NCBI RefSeq assembly: GCF_028767185.1
Contig: NZ_JARACK010000002.1
Span: 310,001-374,000 of the forward strand
DNA: 64,000 nucleotides
Direction of reading: 5' to 3'
From: Mangrovimonas aestuarii
GTDB lineage: Bacteria; Bacteroidota; Bacteroidia; Flavobacteriales; Flavobacteriaceae
Part shown: positions 48,197 to 56,424 of the stretch, one piece after another
Position numbering within the stretch: position 1 is the stretch's first letter
How the letters are laid out: each line of letters opens with the position of its first letter
Notes under the pieces: generated by a model
Told to the model about the DNA's origin: nothing
The model's database searches: none
What the model saw: the letters and a program-made list of their open reading frames with translations, nothing else
Position numbers and translations under genes: made by a program

Positions 48197-49507
48197 TTAG
48201 TTTTGGTTTAAGGCAGCCTTATAAGTTTTCAAGCATCGTTCACGTGCAAATTTATGGTCTACCATGGGGTTGGGGTAGGTTAGTTCTTGGTATTCTGGGA
48301 CCCATTTTTTGATATAAGTGTGTTGTTTGTCAAACTTATCTATTTGTGTAGTAGGGTTAAAAATTCTGAAATACGGAGCAGCATCAACACCGCATCCAGC
48401 AACCCATTGCCAATTACCTACATTGCTTGCCAAGTCAAAATCATGTAGTTTTTCTGCAAAATAGGCTTCTCCACAACGCCAGTCTATAAGCAGGTGTTTG
48501 CAGAGAAAGCTGCCAACGACCATTCTTACGCGATTGTGCATAAATCCCGTTTGATTGAGCTGGCGCATTCCGGCATCTACAAGAGGGTAACCTGTGTTGC
48601 CTTCACACCATTTTTTAAATTCACTTTTATCATTGCGCCAAACAATAGTGTCGTACTGAGGTTTGAAACTTTTGGTAACAGTTTCGGGATAATGCCAAAG
48701 GATTTGCATGAAAAATTCCCGCCATATCAATTCCTTTAAAAAGGTGTTGTTTTTTAGTTTGAGACCTCGTTTAACGACTTTACGAATACTGATTGTTCCA
48801 AATCTCAGATGAGGACCAATCCTAGAGGTTGTATCTTTTCCAGGGAAATCCCGTGTCTTTTCATACTGATTCAGAAGAAATTCGGAAATATCAAAAGGTT
48901 TGATGAGGTGTTCCGAAACTTCAAATCCCAATTCCTTCAGTGCGGGAAAGTCAAAAGCATCTGTTTTTGTGCAATTGTCCAAGTAGTTCTCTGAAGGGAA
49001 AGATTTCGTATTGTCAGAACTTAATTGAGCCATCCAACGTTTCATATAAGGTGTATAGACTTTGTAAGGATCGCCATCGGACTTAACGATTTCGTCTTTC
49101 TCGAATATCACTTGGTCTTTATAGCTGTGAAAATCAATATTCTTTGTTTTGAGTAAATCTTTTACCACCTGATCACGTTTTTGGGCATAAGGCTCGTAGT
49201 CATGATTAGTGTAAACTGCTTTAATGTTAAAATTACTAATCAATGAATTAAAGCATTCAAAAGGAGTGCTGTAAAGCACTTTTAGGCTACTTTGGTACTG
49301 TGTTTCCAAAACCGACTTAATCTGGTTTAGATTAGAGTGAATAAACTCTACCCTAGCATCTTTTTTAGGTAAAGAATCGAGTATGTTTTTATCAAAAACG
49401 AATATTGGTAATATAGGCAGACCGCTTTTTAGTGCATGGTATAAACCTGTGTTATCTTCTAAACGCAAGTCACGGCGGAACCAAAAAATAGCAATAGGAG
49501 AATTCAT
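48197..49507 (-). CDS. phrB: Deoxyribodipyrimidine photolyase/cryptochrome
   Basis: A 436-aa protein with IAIFWFRRDLRLEDNTGLYH at the start, KTRDFPGKDTTSRIGPHLRF and WREFFMQILWHYP, and the FAD-binding C-terminal GMRQLNQTGFMHNRVRMVVG and DFDLASNVGNWQWVAGCGVD. Repairs UV lesions or senses light. Last gene of the photolyase operon; overlaps the next gene by 4 bp. Confidence 0.92.
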   Translation of the reverse strand: MNSPIAIFWFRRDLRLEDNTGLYHALKSGLPILPIFVFDKNILDSLPKKDARVEFIHSNLNQIKSVLETQYQSSLKVLYSTPFECFNSLISNFNIKAVYTNHDYEPYAQKRDQVVKDLLKTKNIDFHSYKDQVIFEKDEIVKSDGDPYKVYTPYMKRWMAQLSSDNTKSFPSENYLDNCTKTDAFDFPALKELGFEVSEHLIKPFDISEFLLNQYEKTRDFPGKDTTSRIGPHLRFGTISIRKVVKRGLKLKNNTFLKELIWREFFMQILWHYPETVTKSFKPQYDTIVWRNDKSEFKKWCEGNTGYPLVDAGMRQLNQTGFMHNRVRMVVGSFLCKHLLIDWRCGEAYFAEKLHDFDLASNVGNWQWVAGCGVDAAPYFRIFNPTTQIDKFDKQHTYIKKWVPEYQELTYPNPMVDHKFARERCLKTYKAALNQN

Positions 49508-49971
49508 AGTGTGTATTTTCCAAAAATGGATTCTAGTTTATTGTAGCGAAAGTTGAAAATGTGCTCCAATCTGGGTTTTACCAAAATAGGGTGTATCATT
49601 CTACCGATAATACCCAATGGGATTTTATAGTCAATAAGATCCTCCATTTCAACCCCACCTTCAATGGGCTTTATAAAGTGTTTGTGATGCCAAAGTGCAT
49701 AGGGACCAAATCGCTGTTCGTCCACAAAATAATATTTGTCCTTTACATGGGTGATTTCCGTTACCCATTTGGTTTTTATTCCAGGAATGGGGTAGACTAT
49801 ATATTGGATTATTTGCCCAGCATAAATACTTTTGTAATCACAAGAAACAATTTCAAAGCCCATATGTTTTGGAGTAATCTCCTTAAGGTTCTCTGGGTTT
49901 GAAAAGAACTCCCAAGCTTCATCGATCCCAATGGGAAGTTGTTGTTTTCTATACAATTGATACAGTGACAT
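49504..49971 (-). CDS. SRPBCC-family protein of the photolyase operon
   Basis: A 155-aa protein with the coenzyme-Q-binding/START-like pattern (LPIGIDEAWEFFSNPENLKE, then FVDEQRFGPYALWHHKHFIK). Coupled to the photolyase gene by 4-bp overlap. Function unknown. Confidence 0.8.
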   Translation of the reverse strand: MSLYQLYRKQQLPIGIDEAWEFFSNPENLKEITPKHMGFEIVSCDYKSIYAGQIIQYIVYPIPGIKTKWVTEITHVKDKYYFVDEQRFGPYALWHHKHFIKPIEGGVEMEDLIDYKIPLGIIGRMIHPILVKPRLEHIFNFRYNKLESIFGKYTL

Positions 49972-49978
49972 GATTTGG

Positions 49979-50527
49979 TTATAGGTGTTTTGTAATTTTA
50001 TTGCTCAATGGTTTTGTTAGTGAATAATAATAGTCAATCAAATGCCCCTTATCATCAATTAAATACTTTTGAAAGTTCCACTTTACAGAGCTGTTTTTAA
50101 CACCGTTAAGGGATTTATTAGTTAGCCATTTGTATAAAGGGTGTTGTTGTTTACCTTTTACGTCAACCTTTTCGGTCATAATAAACGATACTCCAAATTT
50201 TGTTTGACAAAAGGTTTGTATCTCCTGTTCTGTTCCTGGTTCTTGTCCACCAAACTGATTGCACGGAACCCCAATAACAACAAGTTCGTCTTTGTAAGTT
50301 TCGTAAAGTTTTTCCAAGTCTTCATATTGTGGGGTAAAACCACATTCTGAAGCAACATTGACAATGAGCATTTTCTTTCCCTTAAATTGGGAAAGTTGTA
50401 TGGGATTCCCATCAATACCATCTATTTTAATATCATAAATAGATTGTGATGGATTTTGCCCATTGGTTGAGTTGAAGAATGAAAGAATCAACAATTGCAT
50501 AATCAATATAGTTTGGTTAAGGTTCAT
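49979..50527 (-). CDS. Glutathione peroxidase family protein
   Basis: A 182-aa exported protein with signal peptide LLILSFFNSTNGQ. Active site NVASECGFTPQYEDL has Cys at the peroxidatic position, with the Gln in VIGVPCNQFGGQEPG and Trp in KWNFQKYL. Reduces peroxides using thioredoxin or glutathione. Part of the photolyase operon. Confidence 0.88.
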   Translation of the reverse strand: MNLNQTILIMQLLILSFFNSTNGQNPSQSIYDIKIDGIDGNPIQLSQFKGKKMLIVNVASECGFTPQYEDLEKLYETYKDELVVIGVPCNQFGGQEPGTEQEIQTFCQTKFGVSFIMTEKVDVKGKQQHPLYKWLTNKSLNGVKNSSVKWNFQKYLIDDKGHLIDYYYSLTKPLSNKITKHL

Positions 50528-50531
50528 GATT

Positions 50532-51215
50532 TTAAAGTTTCAAAGTTGTAATTCCGCAATCCATTTCGAAGATTTGACCAGAAAAGCTTTTCGCCTCTTG
50601 GGATAAAAGAAATTTAGCCATAGTAGCAACTTCTTTTGGATCCAAGATTTTTTTTAAAGGATGTCTATCTATAAGATTGGCTTCCTGCTTTTCGTTTCGT
50701 AAAAGTTTTGCAGCTAATTCTGTTTTTGTAACAGTCGGAGCAATGGCATTTACCCTTACTTTAGGAGCTAATTCTGCGGCTAATGACTTAGTTAAGCCCT
50801 CTACAGCACATTTAGCAGCCGCAATACTGCTATGAAAAGGCATACCTAGTTTGCAAGCTACGGTACTAAATAAAAGAATGCTGCTGTTTTTACTTTGTTT
50901 TAGTACAGGTAAAACATGTTGGATTGCTTTTACAGCCCCAAGGAAGTTTATTTCGAAATCTCTCTTGAAATCCTCAATATTCAACCGCTCAAAAGGTTTA
51001 AGGGTGATGCTACCTGGGCAGTAAATCAAATGATCAGCTGTTTGGATTTCTGGTAAATCATCAGTTAATATATTACAGTTTACATGCGATAGGTTGTCAG
51101 ATTGTATGGGGGGAGCCGTACGGCTTACATTTACTATTATGAAACTGTCTACGAGGAGTTTGACTATTTCTAAACCTATACCTTTACTTCCTCCAATAAT
51201 TATAATTTTTTCCAT
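50532..51215 (-). CDS. Short-chain dehydrogenase/reductase
   Basis: A 227-aa SDR with GGSKGIGLEIVKLLVD cofactor motif and a HSSIAAAKCAVEGLTKS segment. The usual catalytic Tyr of Y-x3-K is replaced by Ser-Ile-Ala-x-A-K context, so the activity is uncertain. Part of the photolyase operon. Confidence 0.8.
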   Translation of the reverse strand: MEKIIIIGGSKGIGLEIVKLLVDSFIIVNVSRTAPPIQSDNLSHVNCNILTDDLPEIQTADHLIYCPGSITLKPFERLNIEDFKRDFEINFLGAVKAIQHVLPVLKQSKNSSILLFSTVACKLGMPFHSSIAAAKCAVEGLTKSLAAELAPKVRVNAIAPTVTKTELAAKLLRNEKQEANLIDRHPLKKILDPKEVATMAKFLLSQEAKSFSGQIFEMDCGITTLKL

Positions 51216-51219
51216 AGCA

Positions 51220-52653
51220 TCATTTATTTTTTTGTGTAGATACGAGTTTGTCGATCATTCCGTTAAAGATAAAATAGTGAAAGGGTAAAACGCTGTACCA
51301 ATAAAGTCTACCAGCAAGGCCGTGTGGCCTAAAAGTTGCGATTTGAAATAACTTATGTTGTCTAATTTTAAATTCCAACCAGGCTTCTCCTGGAAGTTTC
51401 ATTTCTGAATAGAGTAGAAGTCGTTTTTGTTCTTTATCAGCAAAAATCACCCTCCAGAAATCTAGAGCATCTCCTGTTTGGAGTTCGTTTAGGTGGGTTC
51501 TTCCACGTCTTAGTCCAGTTCCTCCGAGAACTTGGTCAATAAAACCTCTTGTTTTCCATAGTAAATTACCATAATACCATCCTGTTTCCCCTCCAATAGA
51601 CCATAGTTTATTGAGTGTTTCTTCTTCATTTTCAACCGGTCTTGCCTTCTTATCTTTAAAGCAACCATATGAAGGTACGTTTATATAGTAATGGGCCTTG
51701 TGTTGTAATCTTCCGCTAATAAACGAATCCTTCCAGCTCGAAATGATGCTGTTTTGTTCAATTTTCTCAAATGCTTTTTTTACAGCTTCTTGATAACTGA
51801 TTGGGTTAACATCCAAAATGGAGTTGATCTTGCTGGGTTTTCCAATAATTTCAACCTTCATACTGTCAACTAAAGCTGTAGCAAGTTTGTAAGAAGTAGA
51901 AGTAACAAAATATAACCAATAGGAAGATAGTCTAGGGGTAAGAACTGGAAGCGTAATAATTTTTCTTTTGAGGTTTCTAGCTTTTGCGAAATCAAGAAGC
52001 ATACGTTTGTAAGTTAATACTTCAGGTCCGAAAATGTCATAACTCTTGTTAAAAACCTCTTGATTTCCAGCTGCATTGACCAAATATGAAAGTACATCAC
52101 GTATAGCCAATGGTTGGGTCTTGGTGTTTAGCCATCTAGGAGCAATCATTATGGGCAGCTTTTCGACCAAGTCCCTTATAATTTCAAATGAACTACTTCC
52201 AGATCCAACAATGATACCTGCTTTAAAAACCGTTAAGGCATAATGATTGGATTGTAATATCTCACCAACTTGTTTTCTTGACGCTAAATGTTTTGATAAA
52301 GAAGTGTCATTGGTTATTCCTCCAAGGTATATAACCTGTTTAACAGAAGTCTGTTCCATGTGTAGCTTAAAGTTAATAGCGCAATTGGACTCTAAGTCTT
52401 CAAATGATTTTGATGTGCTCGACATGGAGTGAATGAGGTAATATGCTATATCAATATCTTTAGGAATAGCATTTAGGCTATTTGATTTAAGGAAGTCCAC
52501 TTCAACAACAGAAAACAATTCTTCTTCCAAAAATTCTTGTTCAATCCGCATTTTATCTCTCACAGCTGCAACGACATGAAATCCTTTATTGAGTAATAGA
52601 GGTATGAGTCGTTTTCCAATATAACCTGTGGCACCTGTAACAAGAATTTTCAT
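51220..52653 (-). CDS. NAD(P)-binding SDR fused to DUF2867
   Basis: A 477-aa protein. N-terminal Rossmann domain (ILVTGATGYIGKRLIPLLLN), middle extended SDR, and C-terminal DUF2867-type domain (GDALDFWRVIFADKEQKRLL). It heads the photolyase operon. Operator-like palindrome lies just upstream. Confidence 0.85.
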   Translation of the reverse strand: MKILVTGATGYIGKRLIPLLLNKGFHVVAAVRDKMRIEQEFLEEELFSVVEVDFLKSNSLNAIPKDIDIAYYLIHSMSSTSKSFEDLESNCAINFKLHMEQTSVKQVIYLGGITNDTSLSKHLASRKQVGEILQSNHYALTVFKAGIIVGSGSSSFEIIRDLVEKLPIMIAPRWLNTKTQPLAIRDVLSYLVNAAGNQEVFNKSYDIFGPEVLTYKRMLLDFAKARNLKRKIITLPVLTPRLSSYWLYFVTSTSYKLATALVDSMKVEIIGKPSKINSILDVNPISYQEAVKKAFEKIEQNSIISSWKDSFISGRLQHKAHYYINVPSYGCFKDKKARPVENEEETLNKLWSIGGETGWYYGNLLWKTRGFIDQVLGGTGLRRGRTHLNELQTGDALDFWRVIFADKEQKRLLLYSEMKLPGEAWLEFKIRQHKLFQIATFRPHGLAGRLYWYSVLPFHYFIFNGMIDKLVSTQKNK

Positions 52654-52686
52654 TTATTTTTTATTTATTTATGTAAAGATAGTGAA

Positions 52687-52719
52687 TTGTCTAACAATTG
52701 ATCGTATTTTGTTTGACAA
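52687..52719. promoter_or_regulatory. Inverted repeat upstream of the photolyase operon
   Basis: TTGTCTAACAA at 52687-52697 and TTGTTTGACAA at 52709-52719 are inverted complements except for one base, with an 11-bp spacer. The position, about 35-65 bp before the first operon gene, suits an operator. In other bacteria such operons are controlled by B12-dependent MerR-type light sensors, but no such regulator gene is in the window. Confidence 0.6.
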
Positions 52720-52879
52720 ACAGTTTTTGTTTTTAACTTTTGTGAGGTGCTGCTTATCAGTAAATTATAGGTATTCGTACATTAATATATGTTATTTAAG
52801 GTTTTGTTAACAATTCTAGCTTATTTAAATTTTTAATTTTAAATTGATTACTAACAAAAACACTTAAAATTCGCGAACA

Positions 52880-53728
52880 ATGAAAAAACTTATGTTACTA
52901 TGTGCTGCATTTGCTTTGACAATGAGTTCTTACGGTCAGGTAAAAGCACCTCAACCAAGTCCTTCGAGTAAATTAGAGCAAAAAGTTGGATTAACCGATT
53001 TTACAATCGAATACTCAAGACCATCTATGCGAGGTCGTACTGTATTTGGAGACTTAGTACCTTTTGATAAAAAATGGAGAACTGGTGCTAACAAAAACAC
53101 TACGATTACTTTTACTGATAACGTAGTGATTGGTGATTATACTCTAAAGCCAGGATCGTATGCTATTTATACTAAACCGGGTGAGAGTTTATGGGAGGTT
53201 TATTTTTATGCAAATACAGATAATTGGGGTTTACCTGAAAAGTGGGACGAAGCTAATGTAGCAGCGATTGCTAAAGTAAAGTCGTATAGTCTTCCCTTCG
53301 ATGTTCAGACTTTTACCATCGATATTAATAATATCACAAATGGTGGAGGTACAATTGATATGATTTGGGAGAAGACCTATATTGCCATTCCTTTTTCGGT
53401 ACCTACAGATGATAAAGTATTAGCATCTATTAACGAATCTCTTAATGGAAATCCAACAGATAAGGATTACTTTGCAGCTGCAATGTATTATTACCAAGAG
53501 GGTAAGGATATTAACCAAGCGAAAGAATGGATGGATAAAGCTATCAATATGACAGACAATCCACAGTTCTGGCAATTAAGACAACAATCTTTAATTTATG
53601 CAAAGGCAGGAGATACTAAAGGGGCAATAGACATTGCTAAACAATCTTTGGAAGGCGCAAAGGCTGCTGGAAATGAAGATTACGTTAAAATGAACATGGA
53701 TTCCCTTAAAGAGTGGGGAGCAATGTAG
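52880..53728 (+). CDS. DUF2911 exported protein with TPR-like C-terminus
   Basis: A 282-aa protein with signal peptide MKKLMLLCAAFALTMSSYGQ. DUF2911 domain with FTIEYSRPSMRGRTVFGDLV and GANKNTTITFTDNVVIGDYT. The last 80 residues contain a TPR-like pair. Typical Bacteroidota family. Function unknown. Confidence 0.85.
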   Translation: MKKLMLLCAAFALTMSSYGQVKAPQPSPSSKLEQKVGLTDFTIEYSRPSMRGRTVFGDLVPFDKKWRTGANKNTTITFTDNVVIGDYTLKPGSYAIYTKPGESLWEVYFYANTDNWGLPEKWDEANVAAIAKVKSYSLPFDVQTFTIDINNITNGGGTIDMIWEKTYIAIPFSVPTDDKVLASINESLNGNPTDKDYFAAAMYYYQEGKDINQAKEWMDKAINMTDNPQFWQLRQQSLIYAKAGDTKGAIDIAKQSLEGAKAAGNEDYVKMNMDSLKEWGAM

Positions 53729-53749
53729 TATTAAGAAGCATATTATATA

Positions 53750-53779
53750 AAAGCGCAACTCAATGTTGCGCTTTTTTTG
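53750..53779 (+). terminator. Terminator between DUF2911 and XRE genes
   Basis: AAGCGCAAC-TCAAT-GTTGCGCTT followed by T6. The convergent gene at 53781 can share it. Confidence 0.8.
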
Positions 53780-53780
53780 T

Positions 53781-53981
53781 TTAATCGGTTTCTTCGAGTG
53801 AGAAAATATCTTCAACTGATACTTTGAACAATTTTGATATTTTTAAAGCCAATATAGTAGAAGGGGTGTATTTGCCTTTTTCAATGGCATTTATTGACTG
53901 TCTGCTTACCCCAATGGCCTCAGCTAAATCGGCTTGAGTCATATCGTGTATGGCCCGCTGTACTTTAATACTATTCTTCAT
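53781..53981 (-). CDS. XRE-family helix-turn-helix protein
   Basis: A 66-aa protein with DMTQADLAEAIGVSRQSINA HTH. Its start overlaps the membrane protein gene end by 11 bp. A common regulator plus membrane protein pair in Bacteroidota. Confidence 0.88.
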   Translation of the reverse strand: MKNSIKVQRAIHDMTQADLAEAIGVSRQSINAIEKGKYTPSTILALKISKLFKVSVEDIFSLEETD

Positions 53982-54453
53982 GGCTATTGGCTTTAAATTT
54001 TAAATAATTAAATCGCACAATAAAGAAAATCAAAGGAGTAAACATGTTAAATACCAATATGTGGAAAAAGGTTAAATCATAAACCAAAAGTATGGCAAGC
54101 AATAATATTGAATAATTAAATATCATTGACCAGACCAAGGAGTCCTTTCTCAATTTGTAGGTGAACTCATCTTCAACTTTTTCTTTAGAAAATCCAACAA
54201 ACAAACCACCCATAATAATTAAAACACTAACAAGTTCGTCTGTTATACTATTATCAATAATCTTAAAAATGTGATTTTGAGGTTCTTTTAATCCAATGCC
54301 AAATGAGCTGTCAAAGAGCGAAAGTACCTTCAGTGTTAAAAAATCTGATTCGTAGCCATTTAGCATTAAAAAAATACCACCAAGGATTCCGGAGGTAAAA
54401 AGTATCCAACCAAGAAATTTGTACTTATACGGCAGTAAATAATTTGTTTTCAT
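53971..54453 (-). CDS. Four-helix membrane protein paired with the XRE regulator
   Basis: A 160-aa protein with four hydrophobic segments (YKFLGWILFTSGILGGIFLM, LVSVLIIMGGLFVGFS, SMIFNYSILLLAILLVY, LVFNMFTPLIFFIVRF). Overlaps the downstream XRE gene. Function unknown. Confidence 0.65.
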   Translation of the reverse strand: MKTNYLLPYKYKFLGWILFTSGILGGIFLMLNGYESDFLTLKVLSLFDSSFGIGLKEPQNHIFKIIDNSITDELVSVLIIMGGLFVGFSKEKVEDEFTYKLRKDSLVWSMIFNYSILLLAILLVYDLTFFHILVFNMFTPLIFFIVRFNYLKFKANSHEE

Positions 54454-54612
54454 AGCCTTGTGATATTATATTATATATCAAAAGTATATAATTATTTACT
54501 AAAAGTCAATTTTATTTTACATTTAGTAATGTAAGCGAGACTTTTTAATGTTGCTTTTTTAAAAAGTGAAAGTTTATTTTAATCTGCTTAAAAACAGTTG
54601 TTTTAATGGGTA

Positions 54613-56301
54613 TTATATGTTATTCCCCTTTTTTAGATTCAGTTTTTCAAGTATTATAGCTATTAGGATGACTAGTGTACAACCGAAAAGATTAAGCCAT
54701 AAATATGGCATCCAATCTTGCCACCACCCAATAATAACAATAATTTGAGTGATTATGGCAGCTATAAAAACGGCATGCCCCTTCACAAATTTGAAAAAGA
54801 AGGCTAATAAGAATATACCTAAAACATTACCGTAGAATATTGAGCCAATAATGTTTACCAATTGTATGAGGTTATCAGCAAGATAAGCTAAACAGGCAAT
54901 AGTAATTGCAAGTAGCCCCCAACCCAAAGTAAACCATTTTGTAGCCTTAACATAGTGAAGGTCGTCTTTATCCTTTACCATATTACGTTTATACAAATCT
55001 ATGGTCGTTGTTGATGCGAGAGCATTTAATTCCGAAGCTGTACTGGACATAGCTGCACTAAGAATAACGGCCAAAAGCAGTCCTATTAAACCTTTGGGGA
55101 GATTGTTTAAAATAAAGTGAATGAACACGTAATCTTTATCGTTGGTTTCAATATCTACCTTTTGTTCTCTGGCGGCTTTTGCAATTAACTCCTTTGCTAC
55201 TCCTCTATTGCTGCGATCGACTTGATTTAATTTTACAAGTTCCAGTTTTTCTTCCTCAGAAGGGGTATTTAAATAGTTTTCAATTAAATCTTTTTTACCA
55301 TTATAAACTAATTTCTGTTGCTCTTTAAGGGATTTGTATTCATTTGTATAAGACGAGCCATTAATGACTTCTTGAGCTCGTGGATTAAAGTTTATTGGAG
55401 ATTGGTTGAACTGATAAAACACAAAAACCATAACTCCAACCAAAAGGATGAAGAACTGCATGGGAACTTTTAAAAGCCCATTAAAGATAAGCCCCAATCG
55501 CATTTCCCTAACCGATTTACCACTTAAGTATCGTTGTACTTGGCTTTGATCGGTACCAAAATAGGACAGAGCTAGAAAGCTTCCTCCAATAAGTCCACTC
55601 CAAACAGTATATCGATTTTCTAGATTGAAGGAGAAGTCTAGAATGTTCATTTTATTGCTTGCTCCGGCAATATCCATGGCTTTCGAAAAGGTTATATTAT
55701 CTGGTAGGTAACTTAGTATCAGTCCGAAGGCAATAAACATACCTATAAATATGACTGCCATTTGTTGTTTCTGGGTTACACTAACGGCTTTGGTACCACC
55801 AGATACGGTATAGATGATAACAAGAATACCAATAGCAATGTTTAAAAGGTTAAGGTTCCATTTTAGGATAGATGAAAGGATAATGGCCGGAGCATAAATG
55901 GTAATGCCCGCTGCTAGTCCACGCTGAATTAAAAACAAACCAGCGGTGAGGCTTCGTGTTTTTAGGTCAAAACGTTCTTCCAAGAATTCATAGGCGGTAT
56001 AAACTTTTAGTTTATGGTAAATGGGAATAAATACCATACAGATAATAATCATGGCAATTGGCACTCCAAAGTAAAACTGAACGAATCCCATACCGTCGTG
56101 AAATGCTTGCCCAGGAGTAGAAAGAAATGTAATGGCACTAGCCTGTGTAGCCATTACCGAAAGACCGATGGTCCACCATTGAGCTTGGTTACCACCACGA
56201 ATATAATCCTGAACATTTTTACTGCCTCTGGTTTTCCATGTACCATAACCAACAATAGCCATTAGGGTAACTCCTAATACAATCCAATCGATACTCTCCA
56301 T
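54613..56301 (-). CDS. Sodium:solute symporter (SSS family)
   Basis: A 562-aa protein with about 13 membrane segments and the SSS signatures (GLAAGITIYAPAIILSSIL, ILSAAMSSTASELNALAST). A long soluble loop (residues 310-390) is inserted between two transmembrane helices. Substrate unknown. A 37-aa gene lies immediately upstream. Confidence 0.85.
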   Translation of the reverse strand: MESIDWIVLGVTLMAIVGYGTWKTRGSKNVQDYIRGGNQAQWWTIGLSVMATQASAITFLSTPGQAFHDGMGFVQFYFGVPIAMIIICMVFIPIYHKLKVYTAYEFLEERFDLKTRSLTAGLFLIQRGLAAGITIYAPAIILSSILKWNLNLLNIAIGILVIIYTVSGGTKAVSVTQKQQMAVIFIGMFIAFGLILSYLPDNITFSKAMDIAGASNKMNILDFSFNLENRYTVWSGLIGGSFLALSYFGTDQSQVQRYLSGKSVREMRLGLIFNGLLKVPMQFFILLVGVMVFVFYQFNQSPINFNPRAQEVINGSSYTNEYKSLKEQQKLVYNGKKDLIENYLNTPSEEEKLELVKLNQVDRSNRGVAKELIAKAAREQKVDIETNDKDYVFIHFILNNLPKGLIGLLLAVILSAAMSSTASELNALASTTTIDLYKRNMVKDKDDLHYVKATKWFTLGWGLLAITIACLAYLADNLIQLVNIIGSIFYGNVLGIFLLAFFFKFVKGHAVFIAAIITQIIVIIGWWQDWMPYLWLNLFGCTLVILIAIILEKLNLKKGNNI

Positions 56302-56304
56302 ACC

Positions 56305-56418
56305 TTAAAATGATTTCATGATAATGTAAAAAATGATGAAATAAATAATGTTGGCTACCAGAACCAAACCATAAATAAGGTTCCAGGAAGTTTTATCTTT
56401 TGAATTATTGTTGGTCAT
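56305..56418 (-). CDS. 37-aa single-helix membrane protein upstream of the SSS gene
   Basis: ATG at 56418, peptide MTNNNSKDKTSWNLIYGLVL then VANIIYFIIFYIIMKSF and TAA at 56305-56307. One hydrophobic helix with a polar N-terminus. It sits between the PIG-L gene and the SSS gene with almost no spacing, suggesting a small auxiliary subunit of the symporter. Too short for most gene callers. Confidence 0.65.
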   Translation of the reverse strand: MTNNNSKDKTSWNLIYGLVLVANIIYFIIFYIIMKSF

Positions 56419-56424
56419 TTAATT

